Positions 23,372 through 36,600 are shown, numbered from the stretch's first letter. The stretch is 64,000 nucleotides of DNA from Malaya genurostris (GCF_030247185.1 NC_080571.1:232455666-232519665); one strand, 5' to 3'. Translations and numbers: made by a program. The notes: generated by a model not told the origin, from the sequence alone.

Positions 23372-24660
23372 ATCCAAATCTGCAAACCCGATAAACCTGA
23401 TTAATTTATCTGAAATAGACATTTTTATACTAATTACCCTGTTTCTCCCAAACCAGAAGTCGGATTTGACTAAAAAGTAAGATGTTTTATAGGATTTCAA
23501 GACCTCTCATTTGAATTATAGATGATTCTTAGATTTCATTTGAATTTTAGATCGGTTCTACGAGAAAAATGAATTGCATTATTTTAATTTCGTTTCACAT
23601 GTCATCCTGTGGTTCCGAAATCAGAAGTCGAATCCAAATTTGGAAGTATACTAGTTTTCATATGAATCTGAGTTCGTAGAAAACGGTTTAGCCATCTCCG
23701 AAAATATTGAGTGAAATTATTTGTCACACACGCATTTGCTGATCTCGACGAACTGAGTCGTATGGTATATGGAAGTTATGTTCTTCCAGCTTTTATTGCT
23801 GTAAGTAGTTGAAATCAATATAATTATGGAATTACTTTCAACTCGAAAATGCTGATATCATCTGGTTTATAAATGCCATATTCGAGCGATTATGCTGCCA
23901 AAAACGAACCGTGCTAAAATCGGTCCAAGGCAAATTGTCATGAAAAAGGATGCTGTACACAGTCTTTTGGGCACTTAGAAACAATTGTATGTCACAGTAT
24001 AAAAATCGTGTTTTCCGTTGCTCCCAAGCATTTCTTTGTCATACAGTGCTCAAAACTTCTACTGCTGGAATAAGGGGAAAAGTCGTTTACACAAAAATAT
24101 TGATATCTCCGTTAAAAATGGACGGATTTTAACAAACTATGGCTTGTTGGATAGCTATTACCGTGTGGAATCTAAGTCTAAAAACATATTCTGTTTTCAA
24201 GGTCAATTGTGACAGTTACTGTCAAAAAACTGAAAATTTTGCCATAAAACTCCATATAACTCAAAAAGTAAACATCCTATCTCAAAACCATTCAATAGCG
24301 TTTTGGGTGACGGGGAGACCTTTCATTTGCGACTAGTTTGATCAAAATCGGTCCAGCCATCTCTGAGATCTCGACCTCTTAGTTGACAACACACATACAG
24401 ACACACACACACACACAGACATTTGCTCAGTTCGTCGAGCTGAATCGATTAGTATATGACATTCGGCCCTCCGGGCCTCGGAAAATTTTTCGCAAGTTTG
24501 AGCAAATTCTTCCTATTTTTTATATATATAAAAAAAAGGTAAAACCAAAAAACCTCAGATACAATTTTGTTCCCCATTGTTGATCGGGTAGCCATCAAAT
24601 TCTGTGCAACACTAGCGCCATCTTCCTTACACACATTCATCCATATATATTTTTTTGTTG
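23372..24660 (+). repeat. Repeat family A copy b, right part
   Basis: Continuation of family A after the TIR insertion; inverted relative to 42180-43370. Shared phrases include CCAAATCTGCAAACCCGATA, TTGACAGTTACTGTCAAAA-type sequence, GAGACCTTTCATTTGCGAC, a CA-rich run at 24390-24420 and CCCTCCGGGCCTCGGAAAA near 24466. The right end is about ATAAAAAAAGGTAAAACC. An open frame of about 65 codons (24139-24336) has a similar counterpart in the other copy but shows no known domain and is probably incidental. Confidence 0.7.
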
Positions 24661-25779
24661 AAGCACTTCTTGCTTGTAGGGCATCTAGATAACCATTTGA
24701 CAAATTGAAACGAAATTTTGCCCATGTAAACTAGTTTTTTCCCAGAATTTCATCCATTTTTACCCATCCAATTGAAGAATCAAATCAACTCTTCTGCGAT
24801 CGTTGCGCTGTTTGAGTGGCGAGCTTTGAACTAAACGATGGTGATAATTTTCAGATTTTTCTTGAGGATTCGAAAAAATGCCGGGTTTTTATTTTTTTGC
24901 TTATGAATAGAATATTAACACACAAAAACGTGTGGAAATTTGGTAAAAAAATCGATCATCAATGATTCAGTAACTTTCCGTGGTATGTCTGATTGATATT
25001 TATGGAGAATCGTGAATAATCATTTTTTTACCCATATTTGTAAGGTTTTGCGATCTAACTCAAGTATATTGAAAAATCCGCCCAAAAAATTTCTAAATAC
25101 ATGGGATATGTCAAAAGAATCACCATAACGGGATCTCGTGGTGATCACTCTGATTGAATTCTTCAATAAGAAGTTATACTGGAAAGTAAGTGTTGCATTT
25201 TTCCGAGTACAATCCTTAACATGATACATTCTTGTTTGACAATTTATTTCGTAGCCTCTTTTATGTTTCTGGTACGTATTAAGGACAACTTCCTAATTTT
25301 TTGCAAAAGTTTAAAATATTCAATCTTAATTTTTAATCCTAAAGCTATAACTGCATTTAACAAAACCAGGATAATATAAACTGAAATTTCATTATTACGG
25401 CAAATATGAACAGTGGAGGAAAATAGATGGTGAAGCAACGAAAACCGATAATCACTCATGTTCGTCAAAATCGAAATGAATTTACCACCTCAGCAAGCAA
25501 ATCATGACAAATCCAGGTCCAATTTCGCTGCTAGCAGCTGTTAGAAAAAAAGCAAGAATACTATGAAAAGACAAAATCCTCCGAAAAGCCACTCGAAAGC
25601 TCCCGTCACGTAGCAAGATAGCTAAATGTAGGAGAGAACGGAGCGTTACGGCATTCTTCAAGCCCTCTTTTCTTCCACTTGACGCCATCTTCGGTATTAT
25701 CTCGCTACGGTACGACCTCAACACCACTAAAGTGAAATAGCAAAACGTATTTTCCACCCCGATGGAACATTCACTTGTT

Positions 25780-25780
<1 letters not shown>
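24661..25780. other. No recognisable gene
   Basis: AT-rich, apparently low-copy sequence with short opposite-strand open frames (for example 25020-25229 and 25482-25799, minus) that resemble nothing known. Confidence 0.45.
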
Positions 25781-26915
<1,135 letters not shown>

Positions 26916-27892
26916 CGTATATTTTTGTTGGTACCACAACATTTGCTACATTTTCTTGTGCTTTCCGTGCATTTGTCCACAGAGGCACTCTTCACACATT
27001 TGTTTAACAGCATTCTTGACAGTCTTGTTAAGCAGCCCTGCTTTTTTCGCTTTCACAGTTTCGGCGCTGCAGCTAGGATCGAAGCAGGACAGAAAATTCA
27101 CTCTTCGCACGAATCGTTCGAGAGGGGGAGGGACGGGGGGTGAGAAATGAAAAACACTCGTTAGAGCATTTGCGGGCAGCAAGTTCTCCCCGACCGCGAA
27201 AACACTCCGGATAATAGGTCAGGAACCACCGGTAGGTCCTAGTCCTAGTGCTGAAAAAGCAGCTACAAAACTAGATGGCAATACGGCGTAAATACGTGCT
27301 GGCTTTTTTGTTTTGCCGTCGTGAATTGGTACCAAGATTAGATGCGGTTAAGACGAGTTCATTGCATGCGATGTGACGATTTCCGTTCCTTTGTGTACTA
27401 GATTGAAACGGTGGGGTCGTATGAAACATGTACTCGCAAGGACTCGATTAACTTTATGAATTGCTTGCGTGAAAAATCACAACGGTGTTCGAACTGTATA
27501 TAGAAAGCATTTTTCAATTGCGCTTTGTGATAAAGAAATTGGCTTCGATACTACTTTTTTGTGGTAGTAATGTTACTGTTCAACCTCTCTTAGATTAAAA
27601 CAAAAACACTTTCCCCCCAAAAAAAAACAACACAAAATACACTTTTCTGCACCATTTTCCAAGTCCAACCGTTGAGTATCTGGGAAACATCTGGCACGTG
27701 ACCGCTCATCATTTTCTGATCCCACAAAATCGTGTACACCAGGAACCTGATGCCATTAAAAACAGCCATTAACAGTACATTAAACTGCCGCTACTTTTAC
27801 GACAGCGACTGGGAAGGCAGGGTTACCAGGTATACGGGTTTTTCAGTATTCTACTGATTTTCAAGTACTGAACTTTATACGTTTTGTTTTGC
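26916..27892. other. Low-copy, GC-richer region without recognised gene
   Basis: The part at about 26940-27440 lacks the dispersed repeats seen elsewhere and is GC-richer. Opposing short frames (26925-27150 plus, 26946-27182 minus) have no recognisable domain. Possibly host intronic DNA. Confidence 0.4.
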
Positions 27893-27976
27893 AAAAAATA
27901 CTGATAATTTGAAGGGGAAAAAGCTTGCTTTTACCCCCAAATTTATGCTAGGTGCACATAACCATTTTAAATTAAG

Positions 27977-28065
27977 TTTACGTTTCGTCTTCGACTCATC
28001 AGTGCGTCAGCAGATTATGCTGACGCAAACCCCCGGATCAACATAATCCGCTGAGCAGACGTAAA
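27977..28065 (-). ncRNA. Hammerhead ribozyme (copy in inverted arm)
   Basis: Exact reverse complement of the ribozyme at 28386-28474. On the minus strand it reads TTTACG-TC, the stem I hairpin, CTGATGA (complement of 27996-28002), stem II GTC-GAA-GAC, GAAA (complement of 27983-27986), then CGTAAA. The predicted cut follows the C complementary to 28058. All invariant core bases are present. Read-through of the whole element on either strand would also form a long hairpin competing with ribozyme folding. Confidence 0.85.
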
Positions 28066-28385
28066 GTTAATGCTATTTGCAAGACACTTTTTTTGTACAC
28101 AAGAAGTGTAACGTCTAAACTGACGTCTCGAACGAAACAAGTTTCGGCTTACTGGCCGTACAGATTGTGATAATCTGACGCACTGATGAGTCGAAGACGA
28201 AACGTAAACTTAATTTAAAATGGTTATGTGCACCTAGCATAAATTTGGGGGTAAAAGCAAGCTTTTTCCCCTTCAAATTATCACAATCTGTACGGCCAGT
28301 AAGCCGAAACTTGTTTCGTTCGAGACGTCAGTTTAGACGTTACACTTCTTGTGTACAAAAAAAGTGTCTTGCAAATAGCATTAAC

Positions 28386-28474
28386 TTTACGTCTGCTCAG
28401 CGGATTATGTTGATCCGGGGGTTTGCGTCAGCATAATCTGCTGACGCACTGATGAGTCGAAGACGAAACGTAAA
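28386..28474 (+). ncRNA. Hammerhead ribozyme, type III arrangement
   Basis: Core elements in order: TTTACG (stem III, 28386-28391), TC with the predicted cut after C28393, a 55-nt stem I hairpin (28394-28448), CTGATGA (28449-28455), stem II GTC-GAA-GAC (28456-28464), GAAA (28465-28468) and CGTAAA closing stem III (28469-28474). Stem I pairs TGC-TCAGCGGATTATG with CATAATCTGCTGA-C-GCA, leaving one bulged C, and extends to about 20 pairs. Every invariant hammerhead base is present. The motif opens at stem III, hence type III. Self-cleavage would release 266-nt monomers from a multimeric transcript. Activity is an inference. Confidence 0.88.
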
Positions 28475-28490
28475 CTTAAAAAATACTGAT

Positions 28491-30298
28491 TTCAAGCAGA
28501 TTTTAAAAAAGGCCTATTTTTTCTATGATATGATGATAGACGAATGTGATCAATAAATCATTGAAAACATGCGCAAGTTGAACTCAGTAGAACTAATTAA
28601 CTGTTGAACTTCCAGAATACTCCCAAAGTTTGTAGTATATGTCAAAATTTTGAACGATAATAATTCAGTCATTTGTTGATGGATTGATATAATTTAACAG
28701 TCGATCGAGTCGGAAACATTTAACTAAAACATGTATGTTAACGTAGTTTTAGTATTTCAATAGCGTGCTGTTGAAAAATTGGTTCAAGTTGACCTATGTT
28801 TTCACGAGCCAATCACAGCAAGCGATAATGATGTCATCCGTTCGTTTTCTCTTGCACTTCGATCTTTGCATTACACCTCATATTTTGTTTCGTAGTAGTT
28901 CTGCTTCAGTTGGCATAGAGATGTTTCACGCCATGTATGAAAAAATCGTTCTCCTTACTATCAATCTTCAAACAAAGAGGAATCTATAAATATATGCAGT
29001 TTTACAATTTTCACTTTAATTGCTGGCTGCCTGCGAACGAAACACGTAGCTTGTCTAGTGAGTGGATGACAAAACAGAGTTACATACATTCGCTCGCTGG
29101 ATAGTCACTTTTACGCTGTGTATGGATGCCATTTTCCGTCTACTGCATACCGTGTTCGCTTGAGTATATCGAATACCGATCAGCTGTTGATTCTCCGGTA
29201 ACTAGCTGGCCAGTTTAGCACTATCGGCGATAGATTTTTCGTACCTGATTTAAAGAACTTGTTGATGGATTTGCCACTTTTAACTCGATTCGAAAGCATT
29301 ACTTGATTATTGTAAGCTGAAAAAATAATTCATTTGATGATGGGGTCGTGCGTATAGTGGAAACTCCGTTTTCGATCGAAACGTTGGCTTGCAAATGGTT
29401 TTTTAGTTTATTAATTTATTTATTTCTTATTAGGTTTATCGGACATATGTCTAAAGGTACCGACAAAGTGGGTAAAAGCCTATATGAGTTGAACAAATTT
29501 CATACCATTCTCAGACAGATGAGCAGGTGATTTAGATGAAAATTTCACACATTGGAGGAATTGGGGTAAAATAGCCACCAAAACGTTTCGTGCGGTCAGT
29601 GTGGGTTCTTCTAATCGATTTTCCAGACTTTTTTACATGAAAGTAGGTTATTCTAGCATACCGCACTCGACTTCTTTTCAAGTTACAGAGCGAATGTTAT
29701 AGAAAACCCCAAAACTGCTGTACGTTTGGGGTAAAACGAGCAGGATTACGATTCGTGCGGCCATTGTAAACCATTCCATTGAATTTCTTGGACATTTTTG
29801 CATAAAAAACGCTTTAGTTTGTTGACCTATCTCTATTAGTTCATGATTTACAGAATTCTTTGCGGGTTTTCATAGATTTTTCCCACTGTGAAACGTAAGA
29901 CCATGGCTACCATTATTGAACCAAAACAAGAATCGTGTAACCTAATCAAATGGTAAGAAATTGATATAGTCTTATGAAGATATTGACATTAAAATAGATG
30001 AAATCCGTTTCGCCATCCGCTCAACGAGTGGTCATCTGGTCGGTGTGCAGTGCGGCGCTGTAAATGGTTAGGCCAAATATGTGTTCGTTTGGGAGGGTGT
30101 ACACTGCATTGCAATTCGCTATTAATTTTGGTTGTTATATTAATGTAATTTTTCCCGGCCCTTATAACCGTTCTCTCTTCCACTTCCACTTTCACATATC
30201 ACTTCACTTTTTTTAAATATAAAATAAACTTAAATTGTACAGATTTAATTTTGGCGTGCAACCAAAAGTGGTGACTTTTCAGCCCTATTATATACATA
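28491..30298. other. No recognisable gene
   Basis: About 1.8 kb with only short open frames. Two related stretches at about 29560 and 29730 repeat GGGGTAAAA and TTCGTGCGG, hinting at a small decayed repeat. A moderately GC-rich piece around 30000-30190 has no recognisable coding content. Confidence 0.4.
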
Positions 30299-32243
30299 AC
30301 TAGCTGAATTACCCGGCGTTGCTCGGAAATGTTTCGTGAAGGGAAGGTCGAAAAAAATTCTCGAAGTTGTCCTGCTTAGTTGTCCTGAAACATAACTTAG
30401 ACGGAAACCCGATCGAGCAATACTCCGTTCATGTTCAGACTGCGAATGATCAGTGGCTCATCTCAGATCTCACAATAATCATAATTTTCATGGTATTCTC
30501 CACAAATTGGGTCAGTTTTATATTTCAACCCTTTTGTTAGGAACCTTTAAAACACCTTTCTCTCTATAAATACCTCCGAGTTTCATATCTATATTTGCTT
30601 GTAACGTACTTCCGTACTTCCTCGTCAAAATCGATCTACAATACCTTTGGCTTCCATGGATATAATCACTGGCTACTTCCTCATCTTTATGACATTATGA
30701 ATTGTTCAAAATTTTCCATCTGATAATGATTATTTTATAACGAAAGTTTGTTTAACATCATAACTACATTCGTACTATAGAATGACGTTTTTATATCAAT
30801 TAATTTACCAAGGTTTCAACCATTTTGGTCGTTCATCGGAGAGGAAAACCTATAGAATAATGATTCAGTTAATACAAATGTTGTTGAAATCCTATTTCCA
30901 TCACCTTGAGTCGACATTTTTCTCAATTTACATAATAAAATACACATTGATTGTATGATTTCGTCAATTCAGATCAATGTTGAGAATACTTTCCACTTTC
31001 TCTTGAGAATATTTTTGTGAACCTCTCTCAGTTGCTAGAAATATACTGTACTCGTAAAGAAGTACCAATTTTTCGTAAAACCCGATCAATTTTCCCTTAC
31101 ACTTTCCATGTTCGGGGCACTTGCTACTCTCGCTCACCCTCAAAATAACCTTATAATCTATTTTGATTTAACTTCCTTTTTGTCCTTTTTGTCGGAATCT
31201 GGCAACACTGTTGACTTTAATAGTTGCTGCTTTCTGTAGCTACATTTGGAACCAAATTAAAAGTGTTTATTTAAAGTTTTCAAACGTCAACTTATATTTA
31301 ACTTGTTATTAAGTGTATTTTTGTTCAGAGCTAGTTGTAGGATTGTGAATTCGGTGGCTGATTATCGGTGTGCTGGGCGAATTTGGTTCTGTGGATTTTG
31401 TTCTGGGAATCATTTTCGATTGACCATCTTGTGATCGGAGGAGTGGTAGTGCCCCTATTCGGATTACTCTAATCAGCCGTTGTGTTTGTTTCCCTCCTGT
31501 CCGGTGGCGCCGCAATTGATGCGCCTAGTGTCGATCGTGTAGTGGTGTGCGGGATTAGTGATTCGGTATATCGATCCGTACGCTGCCGGTGCTAGTACAT
31601 TGTGTTTTTTTTTTCTGGTGTACCAACGCTCAACACACACTGCGTGCCTGGGACTCACTTCGCTAACGCTGTCTACCAACAGTAATAGTGATAGCTTGAG
31701 TTCTACTGGGTGGCAGTGGTTGGGATTGTGCCGGTGCAGTGGTTCTGCTTCTTCGGCAACGACACTCGTAGCATCTTTGTGCAGAAGGTTCTCGCTGGGC
31801 GCGTGCTGCTAACAGGCAGTAAGCGTGTTAGTGCGTGCTTTTATACGAGTGAGGCTTGGTAGAGGTAGATTTAGTGGGCCGATATACTGGTAGCTGTCTT
31901 GCCGGTTCACGTTTTTTTTGATCGACAGGTTCAGCGCGATTCTTTTGCGGTGTTGTGGGTGGTTGGGCGCACCTCTGGCTGTGCGATTGATCAAGGTAGG
32001 TGTGCTCCATTATTCTTGTCGACAATTTGGCCAGTGCCGGTTGCCGTGCTTTGGTCATTGGTTTGCAGTTCGGCGATTTTCTCTAACAATAAATATTAGT
32101 TTAATTAGTTGGTTTTTTTCCCCTCCTGGGGTTTTTTTTACCATATTTGGTGTGCATTTCATTCAGTTTTTTTTATTGTTGTAATCAAATATATCGTCAT
32201 CTGTGTTTATTGTGTGCTTGCGTCTAGATTGCTGATCATTGTA

Positions 32244-33305
32244 ATGGATCAGGATGGTATGGCTGATGAAATGTCCTGTGGAATTTGTCATCAGCCTGAG
32301 ACCGACAAGAATGATCTTTCGACATGTTTGTACTGTTTTACGTCTGTTCATCTTAAATGTCGGGGTATAGTGGGTGTAGCGGCTCGACGAGCCAAACAAA
32401 ACCCCTATTTTTGTTCAGTCAAGTGTACTGACATTTACAAACGTATCACTGATATGCATAAAAATGAAAAATCGTTTATCTCATCAATGAGCAATGAACT
32501 TAATGCTACTGTCTCTGCCGCGGTGGCTGAGCAGATGCAACAAGTTCGGGATGAAGTTAGGGTTATTACTAGTGCTGTGGAGTCTTCGCAGAATTTCTTG
32601 TCTGAGAAGTTCGATTCAATAGTTTCGGATTTCAAGGACTTGAAGTCTGAGAATGAGCGTCTACAACTAGAAATCGATACATTGAAGCTTTCACTATCTT
32701 CGCTGACTGCTACTGTTAATAAAATTGAAAATTATTATGCTAAGGAAAACAAAAAAACAGTAGCTAATAACGCGATGATATTCGGCTTGCCCTCACTCCC
32801 CAATGAAAATGTGGGGGAGCTTGTGCTAAAAACATTCAAATGTCTTGGTGTTAGTTTGTCCCGTGATTCCGTTGTTTCGTCATCCCGATTGTATGCGGGT
32901 AATAAAAACAGCGGCGCTCCAATTCCAATACGAGTGGTCTTCAAAGACGAAGCCATTAGAGAGACAGTTCTAGACAAGAAGCAGGAACACGGCCCTCTGA
33001 TTGCTACTGCTGTTGACAAATCCTTCAAGACTAATGGAACTGAAATGAAAGTGGCAGTTCGTGAGGAGCTGTCAACTGCTTCTTTGGAACTGTTAAAAAA
33101 CATGCGAGAATCTCAAAAATTATTAAATATTAAGTATGTATGGCCAGGTCGTGGAGGAGTTATATTAGTAAAAAAGGATGACTATTCTAAATTGGAAAAA
33201 ATTCGTAACAAAATAGATCTGGATCGTGTTATACATTTTTACCGATCCACACAATTGACGTCTCCTTCCCCAGATCAAGTAACACTCAAGCGTAAAAGAA
33301 CTTAA
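32244..33305 (+). CDS. ORF1 protein with PHD-type zinc finger (CR1/L2-type)
   Basis: 353 residues. ORF1 proteins of this group bind the element RNA and accompany it to the nucleus. I chose ATG 32244 (MDQDGMADEMSCGICHQPE) because the frame upstream, which stays open from 32109, is hydrophobic leader-like sequence next to poly-T runs. The finger is C12-x2-C15, C28-x2-C31, H36-x2-C39 and C57-x3-C61, a C4HC3 PHD pattern. A predicted coiled coil follows (about residues 80-170, heptad-like SEKFDSIVSDFKDLKSENER). The C-terminal half resembles LINE ORF1 RNA-binding regions (NAMIFGLP, RDSVVSSSRLYAG, VVFKDEAIRETVLDKK). The stop lies 50 bp before ORF2. The frame is intact. Confidence 0.82.
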   Translation: MDQDGMADEMSCGICHQPETDKNDLSTCLYCFTSVHLKCRGIVGVAARRAKQNPYFCSVKCTDIYKRITDMHKNEKSFISSMSNELNATVSAAVAEQMQQVRDEVRVITSAVESSQNFLSEKFDSIVSDFKDLKSENERLQLEIDTLKLSLSSLTATVNKIENYYAKENKKTVANNAMIFGLPSLPNENVGELVLKTFKCLGVSLSRDSVVSSSRLYAGNKNSGAPIPIRVVFKDEAIRETVLDKKQEHGPLIATAVDKSFKTNGTEMKVAVREELSTASLELLKNMRESQKLLNIKYVWPGRGGVILVKKDDYSKLEKIRNKIDLDRVIHFYRSTQLTSPSPDQVTLKRKRT

Positions 33306-33355
33306 TTTAGTTATTAAATTGATGTTACATGTGTTGTTATTTGTTTCTCTTTTAA

Positions 33356-36154
33356 ATGGATAATACGACTACCAAAAATTTTTTTCACGAAAATATTTAT
33401 AAGTTCAATAACAACTATACAGTAAACGACAAAAAAACACTTAAGATTTTGCAATGGAATGTAAGAGGTATTAACGATATTTCAAAATTTGATGATATAT
33501 TAATTGATATTGACAATTTTAAAACTCCTATAGATGTTATAGTAATCGGAGAAACATGGTTGAAAAATGAAAATTGTGCTCTCTATAAAATACCGCATTA
33601 TAAAGCCTTTTATGCTTGTAGAGAACATTCTAGTGGAGGCCTAGCAATATATGTCAAACAAGATATTGAACATAGACTGATTAAGAATTACACGTCCGAT
33701 GGATTTCACCATATAAACATCGAGCTTTGTATCAAAGGACATTTTTATAATATTCATGGTGTGTATCGTCCCCCTAGCTTTGATTTTAACGAATTTTCCG
33801 TTTACCTAGAAAGCTTGATGTGTTCAATTCAACCGAAGCATACGTGTTTTATTGTAGGTGATATTAATGTTCCTATAAATCTCATTCATAACAATATTGT
33901 GACAAGATATAAGGCTCTGCTAGAATCATATGACTTTTCGTGTACAAATTGTTTTAGTACAAGACCAATTAGCGACAATATACTTGACCATATTATTTGT
34001 AAACTTGACGACGTTAATCGTATTCGCAACGACACAATATTTAATGAACTAAGCGACCACTCTCAAATCTTAACAACTTTCAAAATACTGGCTGATAAAG
34101 AACCTATGACGTTAACGAAAAAAATAATTAACTATCGTCAGGTAAATCTTGATTTTTCCAATTTTATTAATAGTATTGATGTCATTGAGGACGCTGAAAC
34201 AGTTCTTCAATCTATAGTTTTCGTATATAACTCTCTACTCGAACAACATACAAGAATAATAACTAAAACAGTCACAGTGAAAGGTAATCATTGCCCATGG
34301 ATGAGCTTTGATTTATGGAAACTAGTGAAAATAAAAAGCAATTACCTCAAACGTATCAAGGCAAGCCCCCACGATCAGCATCTCAAACAAATGCTATCAC
34401 ATATATCTAAAAAGGTCGACTCCATGAAAAAGGCGAATAAAAAAAATTATTACGAAAACCTTCTCATTAACGTACCTCATTCGAAATTTTGGACAAATCT
34501 TAAATCTACGTTCGGAATAACAAAAGAAAAGGATAAGATACGCTTGATCGACAGGGGCAAAAACATTAATGACAACAAGGAAGTTTGTGATATTTTCAAC
34601 AAATTCTTTTCAAATATCGGTAACGAATTAGCTAAAGCTATTCCTGTAAACTCATCTTTTTGTCCAATAAGTAACGTTCGTCGTGTTTGTGATTCTATTT
34701 TTCTACGTCCTTCATCTGTAAATGAAGTGATACTGTTAATACAAGGTTTGGATAATAAGAAGAGTAACGGCCCTGATAACGTCTCTGTCAGTGTACTAAA
34801 ACATAATTCATTTGCATTCGCAAAAATACTCTCTCAGTGCTTTAACGTAATTATTCAGACCGGTTACTACCCTGATTGCCTCAAGGTGGCTAAAGTCATT
34901 CCTGTGTTCAAATCGGGTGACCGTTGTGATTGTAATAATTACCGTCCTATATCTACATTGTCCGTATTCAACAAAATATTTGAAAAACTTCTAGTCACTA
35001 GACTTATCGAATTCCTAAGTAAGCATAATATCCTCTTTAGATTCCAATATGGCTTCAGACAAGGTTCTAGCACCCAAACCGCTATAATTGAATTAGTTGA
35101 CGAAATTATAAGCGAGATCGATAGTAAAAATATAGTTGGTGCATTATTTTTAGACCTTAAAAAAGCTTTTGACACATTAGATCATAGTATACTTTTGGAC
35201 AAACTCGATTGCTATGGGATCAGGGGCATTGCTAATTCAATTATCCGTAGTTACTTGACTAATAGAAAACAATTTGTATCCATCGAAAGTGACAGTAGCA
35301 ACCTTGCTCCAATAAACATTGGTGTTCCACAAGGAAGTAATATTGGTCCACTATTGTTTCTTTTATATATTAATGATATAGGTAATTTACATCTTAAAGG
35401 AACTCCACGACTATTCGCCGACGACACAGCTCTGTTCTATCCTGACAGTGACATCAATGCTATTATTAACTCAATGGAAAGTGATTTAAGAACTCTTGAT
35501 CAATATTTCAATGCGAACTTATTATCATTAAATGCCACAAAGACTAAGTATATGATTTTCCGTTCCACAAGGAAAATTATACCAACGCATAATCATCCCC
35601 AGCTTGGACACAATATTATTGAAAAAGTTGACTATTTCAAGTATCTGGGCATATATTTCGACCCCACATTAACCTGGGCTCACCACATAAAGTTTGTTGC
35701 CAAGCACGTGGCGTCGTACTGCGGTGTTTTATGGAGAGTCAAGTCCTTTGTTCCCCAGCGTGTGCTGTTAAATTTTTATTTTGCTTATATCCATTCACAG
35801 CTCAACTACTTGGTATCGGTGTGGGGGCGAGCCGCTAGTTCTCATCTGAAGAAACTCCAAACTCTACAGAACAGATGCCTAAAAATCATTTTCAATAAAC
35901 CCTTACTATTCTCGAGTCTATTGTTATACTCTGACAGAAACCATAATGTTTTACCAATAACATACTTATGTGATGTCCAAACGTTGCTATTCATCCATGA
36001 TAATTTGTATAAATCCACAGTACACCATAACCTACAGTTCCCAACTATATCCCATTCTAGAACAACACGCCGTAGTAACAATTTGTTTCGTGTTCGAGCA
36101 GCTACAAGCCTTGGTCAAAGACGGATCCTTTTTGTTGGTCCAACTAAATATAAT
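33356..36154 (+). CDS. ORF2 endonuclease/reverse transcriptase, main part
   Basis: 933 codons up to the insertion point. The protein nicks target DNA and reverse-transcribes the element RNA. The AP-endonuclease occupies about residues 28-245: LQWNVRGI, IGETWL with the catalytic Glu near 66, GGLAIYV, GVYRPPS, GDINVP and SDHSQI. The RT lies at about 480-760: NYRPISTLS, GALFLDLKKAFDTLDH, GVPQGSNIGPLLFLLYIND and FADDTALF (about 686). The thumb region (YFKYLGIYFDPTLTW) and C-terminal part follow without RNase H. At 36154 the frame runs into the inserted LOA-type element, giving about 38 foreign residues before a stop at 36271. The last 32 native codons lie at 38751-38849. Confidence 0.9.
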
Positions 36155-36331
36155 CAGGAATCAGAACAAATTGGCTCAAATGGCACGTTCCCCTTGATAT
36201 TTGGAGATTTGTGCCTTGCCATCAATATGTTTTTAGCATCATTTTCCCGATATATAAGAGGAAAGGAATGAAAGGAAATGGTAAGGGTTGGACTAGGAGG
36301 ATGGGAAAAATTGACGACACAAAAACACATA

Positions 36332-36600
36332 AAAGCAGAAGTAAATTCTGCACCCCTAAGGGATGCTGAACAATCTACTGAGGATCACATTTAGTGGAAG
36401 CAGAAGGAAATTCTGAACCTCTACGAGGTCCCGAACAGTCTGCTGTTAATAAAACCTCCAACCCCCGAGAGGATCTAGAGATCTTACAAAAGCGACACCA
36501 TTCTGCACTCCCGGAAGAATGCAGAACGACTCGCAGTATGTACGAGCAGAAGTAAATTCGGTACCCCATAAAAGATGCCAAACAATCTGCTAAACCCTAT
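36332..36600 (-). repeat. Imperfect repeats in the LOA-type 3' UTR
   Basis: AGCAGAAG(T/G)(A/G)AATTC followed by a GATGC(T/C)(G/A)AACAATCTGCT-like stretch recurs at about 36332, 36400 and 36543 (plus-strand coordinates). The copies are irregularly spaced and diverged. Short 3' repeats of this kind could serve as recognition sequence for the element's RT; that is an inference. Confidence 0.5.

Larger units (their letters stand above)
27906..28477 (+). mobile_element. Hammerhead-ribozyme retroelement (retrozyme-like), 572 bp
   Basis: AAAAAATACTGAT flanks both sides (27893-27905 and 28478-28490), a 13-bp target duplication. Between them, 27906-28171 is one complete 266-bp unit in reverse orientation. 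28172-28477 is the same unit in forward orientation, permuted and 1.15 units long: CTGACGCACTGATGAG starts at 28175 and again at 28441, exactly 266 bp apart. Each arm carries one complete hammerhead ribozyme, and the forward arm starts with half of another. A permuted multimer of a self-cleaving unit, with a variable-length target duplication and a 5' inversion, is what LINE-type reverse transcription of a circular or multimeric ribozyme RNA would leave. No protein is encoded. Confidence 0.85.

Noticed and set aside
32109..32243. Upstream extension of ORF1
   Set aside because: Poly-T-rich, hydrophobic leader-like translation; the ATG at 32244 directly precedes the PHD-type finger.
36135..36271. 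Apparent ORF2 end of the CR1/L2-type element at 36271
   Set aside because: The last 38 or so codons belong to the inserted LOA-type element; the native end is at 38849.
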